This document shows, piece by piece, positions 32,701 to 42,692 of a stretch of DNA of 64,000 bases. The notes under the pieces were generated by a model. It ran no database searches, had not been told where the DNA came from, and saw only the letters and a list, made by a program, of their open reading frames with translations. The stretch lies in contig JACONQ010000001.1 in the NCBI GenBank assembly GCA_014281115.1, positions 1,116,001 through 1,180,000 on the forward strand. Reading direction: 5' to 3'. The stretch comes from Laburnicola sp. R22_1. Taxonomy: Eukaryota > Ascomycota > Dothideomycetes > Pleosporales > Didymosphaeriaceae. Position 1 is the stretch's first letter; the number at the start of each line of letters is the position of its first letter. Made by a program: the position numbers and the translations under genes.

Positions 32701-34490
32701 AGCTAGCGTACAAGGATCCTGATCACCCGGTGTTTCTGATCACCCCATCAAAACGCGACACCTGAACAAAACACGCGATATCTCTCTACAACGCTCATCA
32801 ATATGGACGCCCGCGAGCATGCTATACAATCCGCTATTCGCGATTTCGCTGCAGGTCTTTATACAAGTTAGCGTGCAGCTGCAAAGGCGTACGGCATCTC
32901 CCAGTCTACGCTATCGATGCGACTCCGTGGCGTAACAACGAGCTCGCTCAGTCACCAGCACCAGCAGCGATTAACTCCTCGACAGGAGGACTTTCTAGTA
33001 GAATGGATCCTTGAAGAAGACGCGCGCGCCTGCCCTCCCTCACACGCTCGCGCGCGAGAAATGGCCAATCGAATCCTACGTATGAACGGCGACGATCGTC
33101 CTGTTGGCAAGCACTGGCTATACCACTTTATCAAGCGCCAGCCACGTATCGCCTCTGTAGTCGGCAGAAAGCTAGAGGCTCAGAGAGCTGATGCAGCGAC
33201 TCCAGAGCAGTTGCGCGCGTTCCTAGAGCGCTATGAGCAGACTCGACAGCGGCTCAACATACAGGCGGAGAATACATACAATATGGATGAGACTGGCGTT
33301 GCTCTAGGAGTATGTACAAACACTAGAGTACTCTCTAGTAGTCAGAAAAAGAAGGCTTACATTCGGTCTCCAGAGAATCGCGAGTGGGTCTCTATAATTG
33401 AGTGCGTATCGGCGACAGGGCAGAAACTACGCTGCGCAGTTATCTTCAAAGGCCAGAGCCTACAGACTACCTGGTTCCCAGCTAAATCCGTGCCTAGCTG
33501 GCTCTATACAACCTCTGAGAACGGATGGACGTCGAAAGCGATAGGTGTTGAGTGGCTACAGCGTATATTCATACCTGAGACGGCTATAGGTGATGGCCAG
33601 TACCGCCTTCTTATCCTCGACGGTCACGGCAGCCATATTGATATAGACTTCCTTTGGCTCTGCAAGCAGCATCGAATCGAGCTCTTATACCTACCTGCGC
33701 ACTCCTCACACGTCCTACAGCCTCTAGATCTTGCTCCTTTCTCTGTAATCAAGTCTAGTTACAGACGTCAGATCCAGGAGCTCGCATCACTCGACGACGC
33801 TGCGCCTGTCAAGAAGGAGCGCTTTATCACCTGCTATCATCAAGCTAGGGAGGAAGGCTTCACAGAGCGTGTGATTCGAGCTGGCTGGCAGGCATCTGGT
33901 ATCTGCCCATTCAACATCAATCACGTGCTCAGCTCGTCGCAGGTCTCTCAGAGGCCTACTACGCCTACACGTCAGCAGCAGCCTCAGCAGCAGCTCCAGA
34001 GCTTCCTCTCGACTCCCCAGGGCCCTCACGATCTCTATATAGCGCAGCGCAGCGTCCAGAGCGTTGAGAATCTAGGTCGTACGACCCGGCTGCTCCTACA
34101 GAAAGCAGGTAAGGCTCTAGCAGCTGCAAATACTAGAGCTGCAGGCCTAGAAGCAGAGAAAAGACGCCTTGAGCAGCAGCTAGAGATATCTACCTCTCAG
34201 CGTCAGCGTAAGCGCGTTCGAGTAGACCCAAATCAACGCTTTGCAGAGGTAGAGAGTATTAGGGAGGCTATGCGCGCAGCTGAGGCTTCAGCAGTCCAAC
34301 CACGTAGATCTACTATATCAAGCACCTCAGAAACAGCTGCTATAGCTACAGCAGCTGCAGCGCTTGAATCTATGTGTAGTCAATGGCAATTATAAGCAGC
34401 GTTGCTGAGATATCGCGCGTTTTGTGCAGGTGTCGCGTTTTGGTAGAGTGATCAGAAACACCGGGTGATCAGGATCCTTGTACGCTAGCT
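32701..34490 (+). mobile_element. pogo-like transposon, type 2, nearly intact
   Basis: Terminal inverted repeats of about 80 bp with tips AGCTAGCGTACAAGG, flanked by TA at 32699-32700 and 34491-34492. CTGATCACC occurs twice in the left repeat, 17 bp apart. The inner repeat (CGCGACACCTG) is shared with the element at 1965-3726 while the outer 40 bp differ. Confidence 0.93.
32803..34395 (+). pseudogene. type 2 pogo-like transposase with one early stop
   Basis: ATG 32803 (MDAREHAIQSAIRDF) to TAA 34395 in one phase, with a single TAG at codon 23 (32869-32871). The other type 2 copy reads CTA there. After the stop the frame is open for over 500 codons; a Met at 32917 could give a 492-aa protein lacking the first HTH. 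Domains: HTH_Tc5-like region (LTPRQEDFLVEWIL ... REMANRILRMNG), DDE_1 core with NMDETGVALG, LILDGHGSH and LQPLDLAPF, then a Gln-rich stretch and a leucine/Glu/Arg coiled segment with a basic patch (RQRKRVRVD). All three catalytic aspartates are present. Confidence 0.88.
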
Positions 34491-35510
34491 TAGATGCCCG
34501 GATTCGCGTAATGCCCGCGCAACACCAGAAGCGCTCTATCAGGGATCAGGCAATAGAACCACCCACAATCAATATTATCACGAGATTTTCTAGAGTAGCA
34601 CTATATTGATGCTTGCGATCAATTTGCACTATCTATATCTATTAGGAAGCTTGACGTTGCGGCCGCGGCGTGTAGATCTGGTTGGGGCAGCAGATGCGCC
34701 CTCTGAGGCCTCCCTATTATCTTGAGTATTAACAACACATTTCTAACGCTTTCTGCTCTGTAGAGCTGGCTAAGAGGCCTTTCTCTTACCCTTTTGGGAT
34801 AGTTGTAGAGCTTTTTCAGCGTTGTGGGCAGACTTCTGGGCAGCGCGCTAAGCTGCCTCTTTCTCCTTTGCCTCCCTAGCTACCTCTCGCGCAACACGCT
34901 TCTCCTGCTGGATTTTCTCCTTATATAGCTTAGCTGCCTTCTTTAGCTCTGCTGTCTCTGCTTTTTGAAGCTGCTGCTGCTTATCCTCCTGCTCCTTGAT
35001 TGATTGACGAACACGTGCCTCCTTTACTTTCCTTGGTGACCATAAGATAGCCCTACTATAATAATCCTGGCGCTGTTAAAGGTCTAGAGCTTTGCTCTTC
35101 TTCTCACGCTTCTTCTTAATAGATAGCGCCTGCCTAAGCCTATCGTTGTTATGCTTAAGCAGCTTATTTTTAATAGATAGGTAGTGGAGTGATTGACGAA
35201 GCTTTTGTGTATCCTTGCTACTTTGATCACTCACTGCAGAGCGTACAAGCCTATCTATCTTTCTCCAATCATGATCACTAAGCCCTGATGAGGAGCTATT
35301 GCCTGATTCTTGATCCTGGGTGAACCTATTAAGGATAGGATCAGGATTAGGTGGCGATATACCTGTGGCTCTAAAAGAGCTCAGGATAGTTAATTCCTTA
35401 AAGGAGACCTTCCACGCGTTCCAGAATAGGGGGAAGAAGTCGCCTTTGGTGATAGAAACCAGGCCCTAGCTTCTATAGAGATATCTTGATAGCTCTGCTG
35501 AGTAGGCTGT

Positions 35511-35702
35511 TGTAGCCACGTGACTTACGTCAGAGGTGGTGTGTGTAGAAGGTTCCATCCAGGTGCACAGACCACTATCCTCAAGATAAAGCTCTCGCCC
35601 TCTCCTTTCTTCCTCGGTAGACTCCTCACTCCACACACTCTTTTCTGCAGATAGCAATACAGCTTGTTGTCCTCATATGCCTCATATGCCTGCCCGCCCA
35701 CA
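35511..35702 (+). repeat. 5' LTR of the Copia element
   Basis: 192 bp starting TG and ending CA. It has a short internal repeat, CTCATATGCCTCATATGCC, near 35673. Identical to 40665-40856. It should contain the promoter and transcript start of the element. Confidence 0.95.
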
Positions 35703-35703
35703 G

Positions 35704-35715
35704 TTATGAGCCCGG
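35704..35715 (+). other. primer-binding site of Copia, complementary to an internal part of initiator tRNA-Met
   Basis: TTATGAGCCCGG begins one base after the 5' LTR. Its complement CCGGGCTCATAA is the anticodon stem-loop of eukaryotic initiator tRNA-Met (CAT anticodon), not a tRNA 3' end. This fits the half-tRNA priming known for Drosophila copia and some other Copia elements. Confidence 0.75.
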
Positions 35716-35910
35716 CTGTCGACTTTGACCACTGCAGCTGCTAAGCACCTGGCTATCGACTTCAATCGCTGTTGCTACTGCACGTACTGACGAGCTGCTG
35801 AGGAGCTGTTGACAAGCTGTCAACAGAGCTACGTCACTAAGCTACCTTACCGAGCCTCGAGCACGCGTTCCATTACTGAAGAGAGCCCTTCTAGGAGCCG
35901 ATAGAGCAAG

Positions 35911-38900
35911 ATGCCTACGACCGAGCTAGATGGACTGGTTACGAGGACAACAGTTATACTCAAGAAGCCGGCAGACTGGGAAGAATAGATCTTCCTACGT
36001 AAGGATAGCGCGAATCAAAATCACCTCTGGCCTATAGTTAACCCGGATCTTGACAAGGCGGCACTCGAACAGCTTGAGGAGCCAGTGCCCGTGATACCAG
36101 AGCACTACCATGAGGGGACAGAGCAGGATACCGGCGTCGTGCTGAAAGACATAACAACCAAGGAGTTCCAGCGATACCAGCAGGCGGAGAGAGGCTATAA
36201 TCGAGCCTTAGCTAGATATACGATCAAGAGGAAAGCGTTAGACAATTTTACCCAGGAGATTGGCAGAACGATCAGCCGTCGCCATATACATCTGATCCAG
36301 AGCGACGATACAGCGTACGCTCGATTAAAGAGGCTTAAGAAGCACCTCTGCCCATCAACAGCTAAGAGGGAGCTGCAGCTTCTAGCAAAGTATCGGCAAC
36401 TGCAGAGCCGACCCCGCAACAATATTGATACCTGGCTAGATAAGTGGCTACATGTTGTACGTCTGTGCGAGGCAGCGAACCTACCCGACGTGACATCGCC
36501 GCGAGCACAGCGCGATTTTCTACTCGCAGTTAAAGGACTTGACAACACATAGGCAACTACTTAGCAAGCCAATCTATTTGAAGCACAGATCCAGGGACAG
36601 GCTATCAAGAGCATACACGACCTTATCGCTCAATTCACCATGTACTGGCGTTCGACGAGACCAGTAGCGTCATCGCTCAGCACCTTTGCCACACTAGGCA
36701 TCAGCACTAACAAGCCACAGGCAACAGAGAAGAAAGAAAAGACTCAAAATAAGAAGCCTAAGTGTATATGTGGTCTCAATCATCGATTTAAGGACTGCTG
36801 GTATCTAGGAGCGAAGGGCAAGCCTCAAGGATGGATACCTAAACCTGAGATACAAGAACAATTTGATAAGGCTATAGCAAGCCGATTATTATTTAGAGGA
36901 GCTATAAAGGCAGCACTTAAAGCGAATGGGAGCGCGACAAATACTAGAGACTAGGCAGAACCGGCAGCGTCTGCAGTCTCGACAGCACCTCAACAGTTTA
37001 ATAATCACAGACCTACGCATGATGTATTGAATAGTTATGTATCGCAGCTCACAATGAGCTTAGACTACGCAAGTAAGCAGACAGTCAAGCCAAGTCTAAT
37101 TAATTGATGGATTCTGGATCTAGGATCAAACACACACGTCACTAACAGCAGAGCCTATAGTTGGAAGAAGTGAGCTAACGGGACAGGTGAAGTTATTAAG
37201 GCTGGAGATCAAGAGCTATTGATACACGAGTGGGGAGATGTTATCCTACTTATTAACACGCCTAGAGGCACGGAGCAGATAGAGCTCACATACGTTGCCT
37301 ATGTCCCAGGATTTCTTACCAACGTCGTTGGCCTGTCACGCTGTCGATCAATAGGCATTCATTTCGACTTAGGACGAGACTGCTTGTACTAGAAGAGCTA
37401 GAAGAACGTTATTTGCAAGCTCAACTATACCAGCGGACACTGGTTGATAGACGCTAAAGGCATAAAGAGACTAGACGCTAGCCCTCTACTTGCAGCCTCA
37501 GCACACGCCCGCAAGAAGCCTTCATACAAGCCTAAGAAGCTACTATAATTAACTGCAGAGGAAGCACATATTATGTGGGGTCACGCTGGCAGAGAGGCGA
37601 TTAAGCACCTGCCTAAGAACGTCGAAGGCCTACACATTACAAATGGCCAAGCACTGAAGTGGAAGGACTGTGAGATGTGTATATAGTTAAAGCTAACAAA
37701 GATTGTTAGTTAAAGGCCACCTTAAGAACTAGCGACTTGACCGTTCGAGCGTATTAGTATAGATCTAATACAGCTCCTAGAGCGAGGAGAGCGCTGCTAC
37801 AATAGCAATTAATACCTATTTTATGCTTTCGATCAATACACAAAGTAGCATAAAGAATGCTGTATACTAGATAAGACAAAGGCTACTCTAACAAAGGTCT
37901 TTAAGCGATTACTGGCCAAGATAAAGTGGCAATTCCAGAGTCAAGTTATTATTGTAAGGCTGGACATGGAGACTGGATATGTCGAGCTGCTAGAGCTCTA
38001 TAGAGATCTCGGAATCGCTATTAAGGCCAGAGCTATAGAAGCTCAGAGCGGAGCCATTAAACGCGCAGGCAAATCTATTATAATTCGAGGCAGAGCTATA
38101 CGCCTACACGCAGGCCTACCGAAGGCGTACGCCAACGAGTGCGTTATGTCAGCTATATATCTACTCAATCGTACACCAACCGAAGCGATACGATGGGAAT
38201 GCCCGTACACCAAAGTCAAGGGAGTGAAGCCATCAGTCGCTCACCTTGAGGTGATCGGAGCGAGAGCGTATGTGCTTAACGAGAAGCTACCTAGGGGAGA
38301 CAAGCTCAAATCTCGAGCTCTGATCGGCCACCTAGTAGGCTTCGATTCAACCAACATATTTCGAGTATGGTTACCGACAATCGGACAAGTCATACGAACT
38401 CGAGACGTTGTCTTCCTGCGAGGCAAGCTCTACAATAAGCAAGAAAAGTACGCAGAGAAGAGTTATATTCGTGAGGCAGCAGAGGTGCTCGACATCGAGG
38501 AGACGCCTAATCACAGCGACATATTAATCGATCAGCTGTCCACACCAGAAGACTATTCCTATAAGCCTAAGCTAGAGCTTAAGTTTGACTCTGAATCCAA
38601 GGCTGAGATTAAGGATACTCAACTAGCTCTTATGACTCCAGAAGAGACGCTAGAGAAGCACGGACTGCGCCAGTCACTAGACAACACAGGCTGGGGGAAA
38701 GGCTACGCTCTAGCTCTAGAGGGAGAAGAGCTAAATCGAACAACAAACAACGCAAAGCGACAAGAGGAGATTGCTAGTTAACTATCACAGAAGAACGTGA
38801 TAGAGGGTAAGCGAAGTTGGAAGCCAAAGAGCTTTGGCACGTATCTAGCAACATTCGCTGCCTGTATCAACCCCACAGCACCAGCAAAGCTACTTGGCGA

Positions 38901-40557
38901 GGCGCCAAAGACTCGACTACATCGTGATCAGCTGCCACCAGAGCTAAAGAGGTGGAAGGATCTAGATCGTCACCTATTTGGTGCTGAGTTTAAGAAGGCA
39001 AGCAGAGTCGAGATCGACAGTGTTATCGACCGTAGATGCTTTGGAAAAGCCATAGAGCTCGCTGAGCAAGCAGATGCTGAGGTGCTACCACTTATGTGGG
39101 TATTCTCGTACAAGTTCGACGAAGATGGATACCTCTACAAATTCAAAGCTCGACTGGTTGTCCGAGGAGATCTGCAGCAAGACTGGGGCGACACATACGC
39201 AGCTACACTGGCTGCGAAGATCTTCCGATGCCTTATCGCCCTGGCAGCAGCCTTCGACCTAGATCTATACCAGTACGATGTACTCAATGCCTTTCTCAAC
39301 GCGGAGCTCGATCGACTTACCTACGTACGCTGTCCAGAAGGATACAATAAAGAACTTGGAAAACTGCTAGAGCTCAAGCGCGCTCTATACGGACTCCGTG
39401 ACGCGCCGCGACTATGGTACAAGCATCTCACTGCAACGCTTAAGAAGATGGGACTGAGACAGGTGCCTGGAGTGCCCTGTCTATACAGCAGTAACCAGCT
39501 TATCGTCTTCTTCTTTGTCGATGATATAGTGGTAGCTGTATCCCACAGTAATCAAGACGCATACCATCTATTCGACAGACAGCTAAGAACAACCTACAAC
39601 ACACGATACCTAGGAGAGTTAAAGTGGTTCCTGGGCATACGCGTCATTCGAGACAGAAAGCAGAAGAAGATCTGGCTACTCCAAGACAGCTTCATCAACA
39701 AGGTGGCAAAGAAGTACAACATTGCTCAAGGAAGCACAAAATACCCAGCAGTGCCGCTGGCAGACGGACATCTAGGCCTGAGTACAGAGGAGCCAGACAA
39801 TCAACGCACGAAACTCTATCAAGAGCTTATCAGATCGCTAGCCTACATAGCGACGTACACACGACCAGATGTCGCCCAAGCTCACTTAGAGCTATCTTGT
39901 TACCTACAGAACCCAGGCCAGAAACATATCAGTGCGGTATACCACGTATGGAAGTACCTAATTGGCACGAAGAGACTCGCTATAGGAGCTCATACAGACT
40001 GTGCGAACAGTGAGTCTGGTGGCAGTCAAACCATCTACCTAAGTTCAAGCTTGGGGGGTGCAGAACTACTATTCTATGGAGCATCAGATGCAGCTTTCGC
40101 AGACGACCTAGAGACCAGGCGGAGCTCACAAGGATACCTTTTCATGCTCTACAGCATGCCTATTAACTAGAAAGCGACACGACAGCGCTCAGTCACCAAG
40201 TCAACCACTAAGGCAGAGCTTCTAGCTCTGTCAACAGCTGCTAGCGAGCTTCAAGCGTGGAATCAACTATTTAAACACATTAAATTCAACCTAGACATTA
40301 CGCCAACTATTTACTGCGATAACCTACAGACAGTAGGGATCATCACCAAGGATAAGAACAAGCTATTCACAAAACTACGCCACGTCGACACTCACCAGCA
40401 TTGGCTAAGACAAGAACAGGCAGAAGGACGTATATCAGTCCAGTGGAAGGCTACTAATCAGATGCCAGCTAACGGACTTACTAAGAGCCTTGTGCGTTAA
40501 AAGCACGTCGACTTTATAAGGCAACTTAGCATGCAAGACGTCAAAGGATATCTATAG
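35911..40557 (+). pseudogene. Copia gag-pol polyprotein with many in-frame stops
   Basis: All open pieces (36085-36552, 36640-36954, 37966-38781, 38797-40170) share one phase with ATG 35911, so it is a single gag-pol frame with stops and no net frameshift. Order: gag; zinc knuckle CICGLNHRFKDC near 36770; protease region LDLGSNTHV near 37120 (the usual Asp-Ser/Thr-Gly is altered); integrase zinc region with WGHAG and CEMC near 37575-37680; integrase core SIDLIQ and GAIKRAG near 38060, where the expected Glu (ERAG) is Lys; reverse transcriptase with YQYDVLNAFL, ALYGLRDAPRLWY and FFVDDIVVA; RNase H with ASDAAFADD and TKAELLALS. Copia order (integrase before RT) is clear. Changes are C to T and G to A. 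It cannot make its own enzymes. Confidence 0.93.
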
Positions 40558-40664
40558 AAGAAGCTTAAGGAGGACTCTACTTCAGATTCTATTGTTTACT
40601 GCCTATTCTAGTATAGTACAGAGCATCAGCTTTGGTGTGGGTACACCGCAGCTGGGGGGGGGGG

Positions 40665-40856
40665 TGTAGCCACGTGACTTACGTCAGAGGTGGTGTGTGT
40701 AGAAGGTTCCATCCAGGTGCACAGACCACTATCCTCAAGATAAAGCTCTCGCCCTCTCCTTTCTTCCTCGGTAGACTCCTCACTCCACACACTCTTTTCT
40801 GCAGATAGCAATACAGCTTGTTGTCCTCATATGCCTCATATGCCTGCCCGCCCACA
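40665..40856 (+). repeat. 3' LTR of the Copia element
   Basis: Identical to the 5' LTR at 35511-35702. Preceded by a G-run polypurine tract at about 40653-40664 and followed by the GCTGT target duplication. Confidence 0.95.
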
Positions 40857-42692
40857 GCTGTTGATAGAGGCTTAAACATCGCAACGTCAAGAGGCTGAAG
40901 CGTATAAGTTAAATAAGGAGGCAGGATAGCAAGGAGGATCCTATGCTAATCACAGTAGTCAATAAAGTCTATAGTGATGTGGGATCCATAGCCATCTACA
41001 ATTAAGAGTTAATATAATTGGCGGGTCTTCTCTTTTGTGCAGCGATTAAATACCTGTTCAAGCTAGGCAAGCCTAATATCGTTGTTCGTCCAGCCAGAGG
41101 GTGATAAGGTGATAAAGACTTCTTGTTCTCCTGCCTTAATATCCTCTACCTAGCTTGATTGGATGCCCTTGTTTGCAGCCTTATAGATAAGGCTTAGCAG
41201 CAGAGTTGATCTATTAGCGCAGATACATGCTAGGAGCGTAATCCATGCGCGATTGCTATCCTGGAGCGATGCCCTAACCTCCTTCTTCTCCCACATTCGT
41301 CTGCTGAATATCCGTTTTGATCTACCCACGATACCGATCAGGAAGCCTTTTTTGTCCATATTGTAGATATAACGAGGATCTATCTAATACTAATTGATCT
41401 TGCTGTGTAGGAGGTTGAAATAGAGGCGATATTTATCCTCTAAATTAGCTTTGTGGCGATTGCTGTCCATGCTAACTATCTATTGCGAGATAAGCTGAAT
41501 GCTGTGTTGGTTAATAAAGCGGGTAACCCAGCTCTTGCTGACTGGCTCCTTTGCTATAGTAGAGGCGAAGTTCTGTATCATCTCTCTAGTAGGAGGTATA
41601 TGTCTCTCTGTAAGTCCTTTAATATATTGTACGAGCTCCTGCTCTTGCTGTAGGTTGAGTTTCAGCTGGTTGATATTCTTGACCTGCCTGGGGCGCGTTA
41701 CCCCTCGATGCCTTCGACCCAACGTAGATCGTTCAAGCCTATGCCTAGCAGCAACTTCTGTATATGAAAAATCTTCTCCTGGTTCTCGCGATTCTATCTC
41801 ATCAATCGCAGCCTGATATGGATCCATAATGGTGGAGTTATCGCGTGCTGAAGTTAGGGTGTTTTGGTGTTGCGCGGGCATTACGCGAATCCGGGCATGA
41901 CGCGCACGGACACGGTACTTTGGCCACCTTACCTAATTAGGCACCAGTGCGGGGCCCCGACACTGCACAGCTAGGTAAACTTATACACTCTTACAAAGGG
42001 TAAGCACAATAATTATAGAGCTTATGTGACAATGAGGCTCCGCTTATGGGCAAACATCGAGAGTTTCAAGCTATAAAGCAAGATAAGCCCGATCTATGTG
42101 CTCTTACTTGGTGAGTTGTGCCATTGTACTGAAGCAAATGTCCCGAATACTTGTTCCACGCACAAGCGCTTTCCAGTAACCGGATAAGTCTGAAGTGCAA
42201 TTCTAAGCAATGTATTATAGCGTTAATCTATCATCTACTCGCTCTCTAAAAGGAGTTAAAAATTTAATTAGATTTAATAGTAATATAGTAGTAGTAGGTA
42301 TAGAGAAAAGGTAGCGTATACTATAACTCGTCTCGAGAAATGCTAGAAGGATAAGAAAGATAAGAAGAAGGACAAGAATAGGGTAGGAAAGATATAGGAG
42401 GGGAGAGTAGAAAGAAGAGGGAAGAGAGGCAAGTGTGAGGCCCGTGATTGAAATGTGGGTTCAAATTGGCAGAAGCGCGACTCTGACACCAGCCGCTCGG
42501 CTTTCGATGAGCACGAAGTGTAAGAAAGCACCTTCACGATTTTGCTTTGAGCACGAATATCAAAAATAAGAGAATGAATTACTCTCGTACAACCAGATAA
42601 AACAAAAGTTGGAATACAGTTGAAAATTTGCCTTGGTATTGCTTATCCTGGGGTAACACATGGTACTCAGACTCTCTTAAAGTACGGTAGCC

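Larger units (their letters stand above)
35511..40856 (+). mobile_element. Copia-type LTR retrotransposon with identical LTRs
   Basis: LTRs 35511-35702 and 40665-40856 (192 bp each, TGTAGCC...GCCCACA) are identical base for base. The target duplication GCTGT lies at 35506-35510 and 40857-40861. A run of about a dozen G precedes the right LTR (polypurine tract). A primer-binding site follows the left LTR. The internal gag-pol frame is in one phase but has many stops. It is inserted in the pogo transposase region of 34493-41915. Confidence 0.96.
34629..41827 (-). pseudogene. pogo-type transposase split by Copia and RIP-mutated
   Basis: ATG 41827 (MDPYQAAIDEIESREPG) to TAG 34629-34631 (NVKLPNRYR), with the 5351-bp Copia insertion and its 5-bp duplication in the middle (phase matches on both sides after subtraction). 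Readable parts: HTH (YTEVAARHRLERSTLGRRHRG), HIPPTREMIQNFAS, a stop at 41480, NMDKKGF (41359 region; normally NMDEKGF), and on the far side LSRYLYRS and the coiled C-terminal tail. Fewer than ten stops were seen. It is the closest relative of the transposase at 2-1810. Confidence 0.88.
34493..41915 (-). mobile_element. pogo-like transposon, type 1, split by Copia; left tip truncated
   Basis: The right end, read inward from 41915, is CCGTGTCCGTGCGCGTCATG with ATGCCCG twice, 17 bp apart. The left end matches only from ATGCCCGG at 34494, so about 17 terminal bases are missing there. TA flanks at 34491-34492 and 41916-41917. It contains the Copia at 35511-40856. Confidence 0.88.

Noticed and set aside
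1..41917. The whole transposon block as one giant cargo-carrying element of the Starship type
   Set aside because: No DUF3435-type tyrosine recombinase at an edge and no cargo; each piece has its own ends and target duplications.
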